Notes: generated from the letters alone by a model not told the origin. A DNA stretch of 64,000 bases from Trichobilharzia szidati (GCA_944472155.2 OX235272.1:16104354-16168353), one strand, 5' to 3'. Positions 22,241-33,760 are shown, counted from the stretch's first letter. Translations and numbers: made by a program.

Positions 22241-22400
22241 TTACATCAAATACGAATGAAGGAAAAAGATGACGAAGAATGTGAGCCCAACGATGGAAGT
22301 TATCAGGAAAAGATGAATCATGTAAATAAGTGTGATACTGCGTTTAAGGTGAAGGTAATGCTGATCCACTATAGTCATTCCCCCTACATTTCTCATATCA
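22241..22400 (-). CDS. Weak exon candidate, membrane segment
   Basis: The minus-strand frame reads MTIVDQHYLHLKRS then ITLIYMIHLFLITS and VGLTFFVIFFLHSYLM, a basic stretch followed by one long hydrophobic, probable transmembrane segment, ending at TAA. Possible acceptor AG near 22391. No family recognised. It matches none of the repeats here, but the length is within chance for AT-rich DNA. Confidence 0.2.
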
Positions 22401-22404
22401 ACAG

Positions 22405-22794
22405 TAAACAGCCCCAAAGATCGACAACACCGTTTAACCATAAAATAGTAGTCAGTACAGTTGAATAGGAGTGATAGAGTGACATAATGAGACAAATAAA
22501 TTTATAAGTGAGTTGTAAACAGGGTACACATAGAAACAAAAGTAATTTTATGTTGCCTAAGAGTTCAGGAGGATAGATGAATAAGGAAGGGTCAGAAAAA
22601 TACAACGGCAGGGTCCATACCATGATAATAGAAGCAGATGGAATATTTTCTCTTGTATGCATAGCTCCGTTTTCTCCATCTAGATAGCTACAAATTCAGA
22701 AGTAAAAGGGGGCGATAGTGGGTCTTCTGATACAGGTTAATTTTCATTTTGTAAATCACCTTGAAGGAGTATTTATTTATTTTTATTTTTATTT
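22405..22794. other. No recognisable feature
   Basis: No repeat or gene supported. Confidence 0.35.
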
Positions 22795-22973
22795 TTGGTT
22801 ACAGCTTGATGCCACACCGTCTTTTCAGTACAAGTATGGAATTTTCAGCATGGATATCGGTAGCCCGAATTTTGCAGGCCAACCATAGATATCGGGTGTG
22901 CGTCGGCAAGGGATCGAACCCCTGACCATGTGCATGGTCGATGAGAGTCCCAACCACTGTGCCACTGACGCAC
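22795..22973 (-). mobile_element. SINE-III
   Basis: Head at the high-coordinate end (GTGCCACTGACGCA), B-box reversed GGGATCGAACCCC at 22910, and a CR1-like tail (GTATGGAATTTTCAGCATGG). Confidence 0.8.
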
Positions 22974-22982
22974 AGAAATAGA

Positions 22983-23490
22983 GTGGCCAGTTTCTACAAG
23001 GTATTCAGTTATTGTATTCCTTACAGAGACACTACGACCTTTCTACAACCACGTGGGATGTTACTCTTGAGACAAGAGACGTGTAGAACGCCGCTAATCT
23101 ACATTGCTCCACAAGAACAGGTAGACTGATATATACGCATAGAAGTGGTGAAATGCGATATCTTATCGCCTGGGGGGGGGGCAGGAGAGCACTACACTTA
23201 GCGTTGCTGTGAAGAAAGGTTTTCTTAGAGAGGTTGAAATTCTTCTCCAGAGGACATCAGTGAGTAGGTCACCTTTGAATTCAAGGCTTTTCTGGCACAG
23301 GTAACTTCTCTAGTCTCTGAATCAGTAAATCTTGGTGGATATAGATTTTACATAGAGATTTCTTCCACAGAGCGTAGTTGTTCTTCCAGAGCATCAGAGC
23401 TGCAGATGCGTTAGTCATGAGTAGTCAGAGATATAATCAGGTTCCGTTTACGTCCAGTCGGTACCCAGTGAACTTCAGTAGGAACATCAT
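22983..23490 (-). pseudogene. PLE-A/C-type fragment: thumb and GIY-YIG start
   Basis: The minus strand encodes VHWVPTGRKRNLIISL, like WVPISRKRNLIHSL of PLE-A, then RICSSDALEEQL and, after stops, MRIYQSTCSCGAM, like MCIYQFTCSCGAR. A G run near 23170-23178 interrupts the coding. Decayed relic. Confidence 0.65.
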
Positions 23491-24044
23491 CAATCACTCG
23501 GGAATACAAGCATATACAGCTGATAAGACATACTCTGAATTCTGAATTCCACAACCAGTTTGTACATTTCAACAATGAAATTCGGCCAACAATGGACATC
23601 AAAAAATACATAAAGGCCTACTCTCCAGGAGTCATTAGAAATCTTCCATTGGCCTTGATTTTTACGCTAACAGCACAATGTTGACGTCAACGATTAAACT
23701 ACTGTGTAACGTGAAGTTCACACATGCTTTTTCGACAAGTGTAGATAAGCACAATACCTAGATCCAGAGCTTTATTCTGACTGCCTCAAACCGTGTAACA
23801 TCTTATTATAAAACTCAGTTTTAAGAATGTAGTTTATTGCCTTGTTCAAGAATTATTAGAATAAATAAATTTTTTAGGAAAAGTTAAGTATCATGTCAAA
23901 TATTCGTTATCCATACGAAAAGCCATAAATAAATCCATTCCAATGCTTAGTGAGACATGAAGCACTTTTCTCGATATACACCAAGTGACAGACACACATT
24001 TGGCAATTGAAAAGCACAAAAAAGTACAGTTTTAATCACTCAAT
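23491..24044. other. No recognisable feature
   Basis: AT-rich; nothing supported. Confidence 0.4.
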
Positions 24045-24190
24045 ATCTTGCATCAATTAGAGAGTCATTGGAAAGCCAGGAAGTACTTGACAGATGATCC
24101 GTTCAAGTTCGGGACTCTCCAGTGGTATGAAGGACATTCCAGTTACAAGGTGAGCTCATAAATCATTCAGACACTAAAATCTGGTCTTAT
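24045..24190 (-). repeat. SINE-H, decayed
   Basis: Reversed tail and HHR (AGTCATTGGAAAGCCAGGAAG, GTTCGGGACTCTCC) and a tRNA-head remnant (CATTCCAGTTACAAGG). Core lost. Confidence 0.5.
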
Positions 24191-24514
24191 TTTGATGTGA
24201 TAGTGTGAAATATTCCCATATTATGAATTAAAAGTCAATCTGAACGAAGAATATTGTTTTCAATAATTTCTCTTCAGGTTCTTACAATTATAAAATATAA
24301 TATTTGTTGTCGTTACAATAAAGGCCAGTTATGCGCCAGATACATTTTTAACGTAGAATAACAGATTAGTTATGGGGTGTCAAAATAAATAGTCGTATTT
24401 GTGTGACAAACTTGCTAGGCTGAATTTGATTACAAAATATTGTAAAATGGGAGACAATGGTGGTGATTAATTATAGTAGATTTGTAGAGTGTGGGGTAGG
24501 AAAATTGACAAGTC
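24191..24514. other. No recognisable feature
   Basis: AT-rich; nothing supported. Confidence 0.35.
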
Positions 24515-24608
24515 CTAATAGGCGACATCATATCAACCGATAGGAAAGGAACCTCATACACAAAGGGTCAAAGTTCAAGTCAAAGAAACACTGAGTTACA
24601 ATACAAAT
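24515..24608 (+). mobile_element. PLE-B 3' end, left part (host of PLE-A)
   Basis: ACCTCATACACAAAGGGTCA aligns with 21888 onward. The copy is broken at 24608 by PLE-A and resumes at 27057. The 13-bp ttacaatacaaat is duplicated at both junctions. Confidence 0.75.
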
Positions 24609-25036
24609 ATTCAGCGAAGAGACTCTTTTCAACGAATTTATTATCAAGCTGTACAATCGTATATATATGGGTTTTTTTTATAAAATTTATATCCGGTGAG
24701 GGAATTAGGTCAAAGGTGTGAATACATGAAATAATAATAGTATGAAATGCAATTAAAATATTTGTGATTATAATCATAGTTTAATGTCAAGTGGCACAAT
24801 AATTAATGTCGTATATAGAATAATACATAAGGTGTATAGATTTTGGAAAAGGGTACATAATTATAAGATTAGTAGACGAATATAAAATGTTACATAACAT
24901 GGTATGAAATTTGATAAGACAGAATTCAATATTGCAAAAAATATAAAAATATGAAAATTAATAATTTTAGGTTTAAAATGTCAAGTGGGTCAAGTGAAAA
25001 AGATTCAGAGTGAGAATAGTAATAATAATAACGATA
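24606..25036 (-). repeat. Inverted terminal arm (5' pLTR-like) of PLE-A
   Basis: Reverse complement of 26590-27024, with small indels near 24672 (T-run) only. It carries a copy of the terminal HHR-like fold at 24612-24651. Confidence 0.85.
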
Positions 25037-25037
25037 A

Positions 25038-26516
25038 TAACGGATCCGACCAGTAGGCTCCATGATACCACGTTTCTATGGACTACCTAAAATTCATAAA
25101 ACAGGATTACCCCTGCGTCCTATCCTCGATATGGCGGGTTCTCCTTATCACGGAATCGCTCAATGGCTAGCTGAAATACTGGAACCAGTCAGAAGGCAAG
25201 TATCTAAGTTTTCCATTGATGATACGTTTAAATTTATTGATAGCATTAAAGATTTCAATGTCTCAGACAAAATCTTGTTCTCATTAGATGTAACGTCGCT
25301 TTTTACCAATGTTCCTCTCATGGAAACTGTTTGTTACTTATGTGATTATATTGATACACATAGTTTAGAAATAGGACTGCCGACCATCTACCTCAAAGAG
25401 CTTTTATTGAGATGCACGTTGAATGTTCAGTTCACCTTCAATAATGAGATCTTTAGACAGAGAGACGGCATTGCCATGGGATCACCACTGGGTCCCTTGT
25501 TGGCTGATTGTTTTATGGCTAAGCTTGAAAATTCTCAACTTAGTCAAACCATCGGTCATTTTGACATTTATAAACGATACGTAGACGACACTTTCGTTAT
25601 CTGCGATAAAAATGTAATTCTTGATGATGTCCTGTTTACTTTCAACAACTGCCATCCTTCTTTACAATTCACCGTAGAAAAGGAATCCGAACTAAGTATC
25701 CCCTTTCTTGATGTGTGCCTTAGCAGACGTAATGACGGATCTCTCAAAAGATCTATCCACCGGAAACGTACATGGAACGGACAACTAACTAATTTTTACA
25801 GTTGGGTGCCTATCTCCAGGAAAAGGAACTTAATTCATTCGCTTTGCTATAGGATAAGGAAAATTTGTAGTTCTGATTCCGTTGACTCGGAACTTGATTT
25901 CTTAAAAGCCACGCTGGCAGAAAACGGTTACCCTAACCGATTTATTGACAGCAACATGAAAGATAAGCAGTCTAAACTGGTTACCGACACAGTTCCAAAG
26001 AAAACCTTATTCATGAACTTGGAATTCAAAGGTGATCAAGATTCAGATATGCTCAAAAATCGTCTCTCCAAATCAGTCAGTAAGACGTTCTATGCAGCAA
26101 AATTACATATGACGTTCACTAGCCGCAAGTTGTTCTCTACCTCTGTAAAAGATAAGCTACCCCGTCTGGCCGCCTCCATGTGCATCTATCAGTTCACCTG
26201 CTCTTGTGGAGCAAGGTACATTGGCCGTAGTCAGAGGACGCTTTCCACACGGATACGAGAACATATTCCAGCTTGGTTTTATAAGGGAGAAAGGAAGTGT
26301 GTGAGAAGCTCTATTTTGGAACACCTGATCGACTTCTGTCACTCTGTCAACCCTGACCATGATTTTAAGATCATATATAGAATCCATGCTAACTTCCCGC
26401 GTTTTATTCGTTACAGACTTCTAAAGACAGCTGAGGCCTTGGCAATTCATGACTTTAAGCCAGACCTTTGTGTACAAAAGAAGTATGTACAATCCCTACT
26501 TCTGCCTTGGCCGTAG
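25038..26516 (+). CDS. Penelope-like reverse transcriptase / GIY-YIG endonuclease, 5'-truncated
   Basis: Copies element RNA into DNA and nicks the target. The open frame begins after TAA at 25035 with RIRPVGSMIPRFYGLPKIHK; a possible start ATG is at 25062 (484 residues from there). In that numbering: the D of FSLDVTSLFTNVP (motif A) is at 76, GIAMGSPLGPLLAD is at 136-149, and the catalytic YVDD is at 173-176. The thumb (WVPISRKRNLIHSL) is at 248-261. The GIY-YIG domain starts at CIYQFTCSCGARYIGRS (374-390), followed by RIREH and AEALAI. No stops or frameshifts occur. The N-terminal PLE domain seen in PLE-D (LSSREL...) is missing, so the protein is truncated and probably not autonomous. Confidence 0.85.
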
Positions 26517-26589
26517 AGGGATAGACATTTATTTATTTTGTTTATTTAGTTATTCTATGTACTCTTCCCTTATTACTATTATTATTATT

Positions 26590-27024
26590 AATATTTTATC
26601 ATTATTATTATTACTATTCTCACTCTGAATCTTTTTCACTTGACCCACTTGACATTTTAAACCTAAAATTATTAATTTTTATATTTTTATATTTTTTACA
26701 ATATTGAATTCTGTCTTATCAAATTTCATACCATGTTATGTAACATTTTATATTCGTCTACTAATCTTATAATTATGTACCCTTTTCCAAAATCTATACA
26801 CCTTATGTATTATTCTATATACGACATTAATTATTGTGCCACTTGACATTAAACTATGATTATAATCACAAATATTTTAATTGCATTTCATACTATTATT
26901 ATTTCATGTATTCACACCTTTGACCTAATTCCCTCACCGGATATAATTTCTTTAAAAAACCATATATATACGATTGTACAGCTTGATAATAAATTCGTTG
27001 AAAAGAGTCTCTTCGCTGAATATT
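26590..27024 (+). repeat. 3' terminal arm of PLE-A
   Basis: 3' UTR and terminus, starting in (ATT)n and ending GCTGAATATT. Inverted partner at 24606-25036. Confidence 0.85.
26975..27022 (+). ncRNA. Hammerhead-derived fold at PLE-A 3' end
   Basis: Stem I CAGC/GCTG, core TTGATAA instead of CTGANGA, a mini stem II AA-TTCG-TT, GAAA at 27000-27003, stem III AAGAG/CTCTT, and the TTC site before 27015. It also occurs inverted at 24612-24651. The two core changes predict low activity. Confidence 0.5.
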
Positions 27025-27056
27025 GTGTTCTTAATGCTACAATGGGAATTATTAAA

Positions 27057-27245
27057 TTACAATACAAATAACCTAGAATGTGTGAAAACACACAAAAGCA
27101 AGCAATCACGTCCAAGGTCACCAGGAGAGATGAGTAATAAACTCGTGGAGGAATCTGAAAGCTCACTTCAAATTGACGTATGCGCTGAAGATGTGGCCTA
27201 GTAGGGCAATGAAAGCTTCGCAAATCAACTATTCAGCGCAGAGAA
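27057..27245 (+). mobile_element. PLE-B 3' end, right part
   Basis: Resumes with the TSD, then CCTAGAATGTGTGAAAACAC, the UTR (AATCACGTCCAAGGTCACC) and the end CAGCGCAGAGAACAC. Confidence 0.75.
27181..27222 (+). ncRNA. PLE-B hammerhead ribozyme motif
   Basis: Stem I TGCG/CGCA (27181-27184, 27219-27222), core CTGAAGA at 27185-27191, GAAA at 27211-27214, and the CTT site at 27216-27218. Stem II is imperfect (TGGCC against GGCAA). The core residues are canonical. Confidence 0.65.
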
Positions 27246-27469
27246 CACATCCACATTAAAATCATCCACCTGAGCTACAAATCTTCCCTATCATATCTAA
27301 ATCTGGTCTTATGGCCAGTGAGTTCAAACATCTGTCAATTTATGATGCATAGCTCAACCTGATGCTGATGAGGCACTGGCAGTATACAGGAAGACATCTG
27401 CAGTCCTGGTGAAAAATCGTAACCTGCGGGCTGAAACCAGGAACGTAAAAGAACAACTACTCTTTTTTT

Positions 27470-28815
27470 TACTATTAGGTGCCGGTTGCGCTATAGGTAG
27501 CGTGAATCAGTGGAAGTAGTAATTCATTGGCTGGGTCCCAGTGGCCGAATGGTCAACGAGCTCGTCTCATAACCAAAAGTTCCTAGGTCGGAACCCTGAT
27601 TGGTTGATATTACTGAAGAGTTCCACATCAAATGAAACATCTATTCAGTACACTGAGGTTAAGCTATGGTTCTCTAACTGTTGTCAGATCATAACTTAAC
27701 CTGTGATAATAATAATAATTTGCTTTATTCCAGAAACAGTACTAGTGGTACAGTGTGGAGTTTTCAGCACATATCTGCAATATTTGCATCTAATTTTATC
27801 AAACATTTAAAAGGAGCATTTCAAAAAATAAATATGAAACCAAAAATAACAAAAACACAAAAATAATTTTTTTTAAATGCGAAAAAATATACCCAAGAAT
27901 TAGAAAGGAAAATAAACAACATATAATAATATCTCAGTATTGGGCAGTGGAAGCTATGATGTGATTATGCATGGTGACAGTAAAGCTATAGTCATACAAG
28001 AAGTTATGAAATGATATTTAAGAATGTTTATTGCCAAGATGATCAGTCAATTAGGTTCAAACAACACTAAACAATCGTAAAATAACATTTCAGGATTGTT
28101 GTTTTGTTTTTCATTGTCAGGTCTAATGCAGTGTTTGTAGTGGTAGTGTGAGTAATCCTGCATGACACAACATTTTAAGGTGGTGACAATGGCATTCACA
28201 ACCAAGATTGTCAGTTAATATTGCCGAACAAAAAAAACAACAACCACAAAAACTGATAATTGCATGATGGTTAATGACAGGACAATTTTGTAATAGTCAT
28301 AGTGCTAATATAGTCGGAACCAGTAGATACACAAAAGAAGGAATACAGTAAAGTACAAAAAAGTAAGCCAATGTTAATAATTTAGGTAGCTAAGTATGTT
28401 TAAGAAGGAGTTCACTATAGAAAACAAAATAAGAGAGAAATAAAAGAGCCTAAAATTATGTTGTTAACAACAAAGCAAGTCATAAGTTTCGCGCTTAACA
28501 TTGTCTTTGTCGCTTAGAACACCGGCTAAATATGGTATCGTTGAGTTCTTGTACTTGGTTGTACGAGCATAGATTATTTTATACTGATTTCTGGTTCTAT
28601 GTGATGAGATACAAGGCGAGACTTGGGAATAGAGGGGTTGTTTGGGGGTCGGAGAGTATGGTTTTAGACCATTTTTCGCATGTATTCAGATACCTTTCTA
28701 CTAATTTCGTGACGAGCTGACTGCGTTTTGTGCCACTAGTCCTACTAACTACCTTCAACATCCTTCTCAGGATGGTGTAGTCAAATCAATCAATCCCTAC
28801 AAACCGAAACTTACG
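27470..28815 (+). mobile_element. SINE-H split by a LINE
   Basis: Body (GGTTGCGCTATAGG), tRNA-like head (GTCCCAGTGGCCGAATGG) and an HHR remnant with CTGAAGA near 27616 run to 27705. The tail (CAATCCCTACAAACCGAAAC) is found at 28790-28815, after the LINE. 27246-27469 holds a few further SINE-like scraps. Confidence 0.6.
27706..28779 (-). mobile_element. CR1/Jockey-type LINE 3' part
   Basis: Reversed tail (AATTTGCTTTATTCCAGAAA) at the low end. On the minus strand near 28500-28775 the ORF end reads LRRMLKVVSRTSGTK, then RYLNTCEKWSKTILSDP, matching the copy at 3200. The region between is UTR-like and AT-rich. 5'-truncated. Confidence 0.7.
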
Positions 28816-29750
28816 AAATGCGAACTACTATTAATTACAAAAGTGACTAACTAATTATTCAGGTAATTAACGATTTTTGAAAACAATAATACAATGAATA
28901 TTCAGTGAGCGCTTTCACTGATGAACAACAGAGCAACAACAGGGCATTGTGGAAGTACTAATTACCACTTGATTACCACACAGAAAAATGTCCACACTAA
29001 CAGTCACAAGCACACCACACCTTTGAAAGCATTCACATGCGCACACTGTTTGTTGTCATACAATTAATTACTCAACTTTCGATTGACTCTCTCTTAGTGG
29101 ATGATTTCAATTAGTAGTCATTGATTTACTCATTAATTAAGTTAAAAAAGATCGATTGTTGTTGTTTTAATTATTCAATTTTAATAAATCAATATATTTG
29201 AAGCGGGAAATATAATATATCGTATTTCTTCTTTCAAGAGATATCGAAATCTGTTGAATACAGTTTGACATAGATATGTACATACATGAGAAAATAAAAA
29301 AAGTATTATTCGAACTAGTATTTTATTTTACTATTTCACTTTTTTCTATCTCAAGGGGAATAAGATCATCACATGAAAGAAATTTAATTAACTTTGGTTA
29401 TGTCATAGTGTCGTATATATATATATATTCCGTGAATGAAGAACAGAAATCTGAATTTTTCAGAAAAAACATCGGAAGTAAAGTTAATTTGGATTTCATC
29501 AAAAAAAAGATGGAAATATCATTTCGAGAACTAATGAACTGCTCAAAGTGCACTGGGTGTTTTTGGTGGGTTTGTTAGTGTTACTCATTAGGGAACTAGA
29601 GATTGTCTTCCCTCAGATGTCTAAACCTCATGTCCTAAATGAAGTCCAGGTTCACATGAAATATATTTTCTCTGCCACTCAAACGCATTCTTCGCTTTTT
29701 GACTGTAGTATGATGCTTGTCACCATGGAATGTGTAAGGTATCCATTTAA
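28816..29750. other. Unassigned AT-rich region
   Basis: No supported gene. The 100-codon frame at 29276 is low-complexity (K, I, S-rich) and contains a TA repeat near 29416-29428; judged spurious. Confidence 0.4.
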
Positions 29751-30340
29751 TAATAATAATTTGCTTTATTCCAAAACAGTACTTGTCATACAGAATGGAA
29801 TTCTCAGCATTTTTACTACAGTACTGCATCCAGTTAGTACATTATCAATAAATAGAATTCTACATAGATTAAGGAAATCTCAATTCATTATGACAACAGC
29901 ATATTGGCATGTCGGTAGCAAAGCCAAAGTTGAACAGAGTGTTTGAAGGTGTTAGAAAAGTGGGTGCTGTCATATTTACTGGCGTAAGCGAGAGAAAGAA
30001 ACAAAGCAGCACATAACAGAAAGAAAGAGAGAGAATGTTGTACCTATAAATGATATGAGTTGGAAAGACGAGGTCCAGTTGTTCTACTGACTATTTAGTG
30101 AATTATAGGTGTCACGCCTAATGCTTACTTTATCACACAGAACACGAGCTAAGTAGGGTATGGTTGAGTTTTTGTACTTGCTGGTGCGAGCATATAGTTT
30201 CCCTATATAGGCTTCTGGTTCTGCCTGATGAGGTGAAAGGGGAGAGTTGTGAATGAAGAGGGTGATGTGAGTTATATCAAATGGATTTGGCCCATTTTTC
30301 ACGTGAGTGAATGTGCCTGTCGACGAGAATATTAACAAGC
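29751..30340 (-). mobile_element. CR1/Jockey-type LINE 3' end
   Basis: Reversed tail AATTTGCTTTATTCCAAAAC, GA-rich UTR near 29990-30035 and the ORF end (YARTSKYKNSTIPYLARVLC on minus). Very similar to the copy at 2749-3899. Confidence 0.75.
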
Positions 30341-31067
30341 CATCTACTATTTATAAGCAAAGTTAAGGGTGAACTCTCACATGTGACCAGTCCAATGTGC
30401 ATATAACAATTTACCTAATCTTGTGGAACTAGTCACTGAGTCATCCTATGTATGCATCGCCTTCCATGAATTGTTAGAGAATGGGTGCATAGAGGCGGTC
30501 AAAAGGGCTTAATCAGAAGCGCTACAACTAAACACCTCGTCAGCCTGTATCACACTATCTCAACTGACTTATTGCTCAGAGTCATTTACAAATCGAACAA
30601 AAATCTGCCAAAGGCAGCGCCTTTTGAACTACTTTGCACTTCAGACGACTTTGCCATATTTATATAACAAGAAACTAGCCTAACCTCTTCAATGTCTTGA
30701 TAGTCATTTTACACGTTTAAGATTTCATAAAAAACCGATATATTTTCGAGAAGCGAAAGAAAATTAAAGACAAACTCAGTAGCCGTTTCTTACTAGTTTG
30801 AGATTCTTCAGTCATCAGTACCATACCATCATTATTCTGACTCAGTACATTTCAAGTACATGGAACTTCTCATTCATTCAATGCGATGGATGCGATTGGT
30901 CTATGAATTCAAAACCTCAACAATTCATAAACCGAGATAAGACGAAACGGTTCTTCAATACACTCAGGTTTTCGAAGGTTCCACATATGATGGCAGTTTA
31001 TTATGAAACCTGTCTTCAATTCAATGAAATGTATAGAAATAAGAACCTGAAATATACATTTGTTAAT
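30341..31067. other. No recognisable feature
   Basis: No supported ORF or repeat. Confidence 0.4.
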
Positions 31068-31569
31068 TATACTCGTTACTATATGTGTAAAACATGGGCA
31101 CTGTGGTAGTAAGTAATTCCATGTTAGTTTGTTTATTAGATATATCAAACAGTCAGTGAAACAGTATTATTTACTGGATGACACAGTTTAGAACAAAATT
31201 TATTGTTAATAATCATTCCATCCATTGTAATCACACGACTTTGACACTTGAGTTTTATAGTTTCCTTTGTTCTCTCCTATTTCTCGTCGTTGGGGTAGTA
31301 GAATTTTCCAGATATCTGGGACAGGTGATGAATCATTCCTATCACATGTATTTGCAGTTGATTCGATAAACAAAGCTTCTGTCATCAATCTCTCCCTATA
31401 CCCTGTGAAATTAGATTTCAAAACTGTCTGTCATCCTATCCCATCCTATTGTATGGTTGTGTTTGACGGCATGTAGTGCTATAGCTGAACTATTCTCCAG
31501 ATTTCTTATCTTATTTGGGTCAACCAATCTAGATTTTGCTAAGACTTTTTATGTTCAGCTACTCTGACA

Positions 31570-32160
31570 GAGCACAAAAATAAATGTAAGAATAAAATAA
31601 ATAATGATAGTAGCGATAGTGATAATAACAATAATAATGATAATGATAATAGTGATAATAATAATAACAGTAATATTAATGACGACACCAACAATAAAGA
31701 ATCTAAATCATCAGTAGTAATTCCATACAAGGAAGGAACCTCGGAAACCTTACGCAGAATTCTTAACAAGGCAGAAATAAAAATGGCTGGCATTCAAACC
31801 AACCACAAATTCAATTAGAAACAAGCTTTGTCGGTTAAAGGATGAGTCCTGTGGAGCCTTTAAAACAAAACAATTTAGTTTATCTAATACCCTGCCTGCA
31901 ATGATTGTCAGGTCAAAAACATAGGTCAAACTAGTAGAACAGGGGCAGTCAGACTGACTGAACATAAAAACCTAGCAAAATCTAGATTGGTTGACCCGAA
32001 TAAGATAAGAAATCTAGAGAATAGTTCAGCTATAGCACTACATGCAGTCACACACAACCATACAATAGGATGGGATGGGATAGGATGAAAGACAGTTTTA
32101 AAATCTAATGTCACAGGGTATAGGGAGAGATTGATAACAGAAGCTTTGTTTATCGAATCA
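31570..32160 (+). pseudogene. PLE-D GIY-YIG region, unit 1
   Basis: (GAT/AAT)n at 31595-31680 encodes an Asn/Asp-rich linker. Then come VVIPYKEGTSETLRRILNKA, CNDCQVKNIGQTSRTG and RLTEHKNLAKSRLVDP. The tyrosine of YIG is replaced (KNIG), and stops occur between blocks. Dead copy. Confidence 0.65.
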
Positions 32161-32679
32161 ACTACAAATATTAATATATGTGTAAATCTTGGGCACTGTG
32201 GTAGTAAGTAATTCCATATTAGTTTGTTTATTAGGTATATCACACAGTGAAACAGTATTATTTACTGGATGACGTTCCGAACAAAATCTATTGTTCATAA
32301 TCATTCCATCAACTGTAATCACACGACTTTGATACTTGAGTTTTATAGTTTCCTTTGTTCTCTGCTATTTGCCATATGGGTAGTAGGATTTTCCAGATAT
32401 CGCGGACAGGTGATGAATCATTCCTATTACATGTATTTGCAGTTGATTCGATAAACAAAGCTTCTGTTATCAATCTCTCCCTCCACTCTGTGACATTAGA
32501 TTTTAAAACTGTCTGTCATCCTATCCCATCCCATCCTATTGTATGGTTGTGTGTAACTGCATGTAGTGCAATAGCTGAACTATTCTCTAGATAGCTTATC
32601 TTATTCGGGTCAACCAATCTAGATTTTACTAAGTTTTTATGTTCAGCTAGTCTGAAAGAGCACAAAAATTAAGTAGTAC

Positions 32680-33100
32680 TAAAGAAAATCTAAAACAGGA
32701 ACTGATACACATCAAAGAAGCCTTGAAACTTAATAATTATCCGGATAAATTAATCAAGAAATATGTAAGGAAATGTAAAAATAAAATAAATAATGATAGT
32801 AGAGGTAGTGATAATAACAACAATAATGATAATAATGATAGTGATGATAATAATAATATTAATGACGACACCAACAATAAAGAATCTAAATCATCAGTAG
32901 TAGTAATTCCATACAAGGAAGGAACCTCGGAACAGGAGCAGTTAGACTAGCTGAACATAAAAACCTAGCAAAATCTAGATTGGTTGACCCGAATAAAATA
33001 AGAAATCTAGAGAATAATTCAGCAATAGTACTACATCCAATTATACACAACCATACAGTAGGTTGGGATCGGATGACAGTTTTAAAATCTAATGTCACAG
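32680..33100 (+). pseudogene. PLE-D linker and 3' coding, unit 2
   Basis: A frame with KLNNYPDKLIKKYVRKCKNK, an Asn/Asp run (32790-32870), then VVIPYKEGTSE. It jumps directly to the RLAEHKNLAK region, so the GIY-YIG start is deleted. Confidence 0.6.
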
Positions 33101-33447
33101 GGTATAGGGAGAGATTGATAACAGAAGCTCTGTCTATCGAATCAACTGAAGAGAGTACGTGTAATAGGAATGATTCAACACCTGTCCACCCAGATATCTG
33201 GAAAATTGTACTACCTCAACGACGACAAATAGGAGAAGACAAAGAAAACTATAAAACTCAAGTTTCGAAGTCGTGTGGTTATAATTGATGGAATGATTAT
33301 GAACAATAAATTTTGTTCGAAACGTCATCCAGTAAACGGTAATACTGTTTCACTGTGTGATATATAACTTATAAACAAACTAATATGGAATATACTCGTT
33401 GCATATATGATTCTGAGTAGAAGTACAGTTTAGTGATCTTAACATAT

Positions 33448-33760
33448 TATAGAAAGTCAAATCCCTGCAAACCAACATTTGAAAATTAATCCAGTTCTCA
33501 TTAGTGACTGACACCAAGATGAAGTTGCTTGAGGTTCCAGCAAGATGTCATGATCAGTGAGTCTAAAAGATTAAAAGATACGGACAGGTACTCACCGATG
33601 AAATCGGCTGGATGTTCAGATGTATGTTGGAAGTTAAAATTGTTACGACATTGTATTTCATCCCAATGGATGAATGGTTTACGAGTTTTCCTTGTAACCT
33701 GAAAGTGCTGGGGTTAGATCCCTTGTTGACTCATACGTTCATACTGTTGATGAGCACAAA
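33448..33760 (+). repeat. SINE-H, decayed
   Basis: Tail piece (AAATCCCTGCAAACCAACAT), then a body with GACTGACACCAAGATG, a head remnant near 33690-33725 and CTGTTGATGAGCAC at the HHR position. Confidence 0.5.

Larger units (their letters stand above)
24609..27056 (+). mobile_element. PLE-A, youngest element, inverted arms, 13-bp TSD
   Basis: TSD ttacaatacaaat at 24596-24608 and 27057-27069. Layout: an inverted 3' end (24609 to about 25036), a 5'-truncated body with the RT-GIY-YIG ORF (25038-26516), a 3' UTR, and the 3' terminus near 27024-27056. The arms (24606-25036 and about 26590-27024) are nearly identical inverted repeats. The truncation point lies in an (AAT)n tract. An open ORF, clean TSD and similar arms indicate a fairly recent insertion. 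Confidence 0.9.
31078..33390 (-). mobile_element. PLE-D copy 2: palindromic dimer, 10-bp TSD
   Basis: TSD tatactcgtt at 31068-31077 and 33391-33400. Four alternating blocks: 3'-end arm (-, 31078 to about 31560), coding/3' part (+, about 31560-32165), arm again (-, 32166 to about 32640), coding/3' part (+, about 32640-33390). The plus blocks carry the Asn/Asp-rich linker and GIY-YIG remnants. The RT is absent. It looks like a tandem of two inverted-arm units and is non-autonomous. Confidence 0.8.

Noticed and set aside
22256..22468. Plus-strand charged ORF
   Set aside because: Shadow of the hydrophobic minus-strand frame; no features of its own.
24580..24777. Pair of near-identical small ORFs at 24580 (-) and 26856 (+)
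   Set aside because: They lie in the inverted arms of PLE-A; their similarity is that of the repeat, not of a gene.
29276..29578. 100-codon frame, AT-rich
   Set aside because: Low complexity, includes a TA repeat, no domain.
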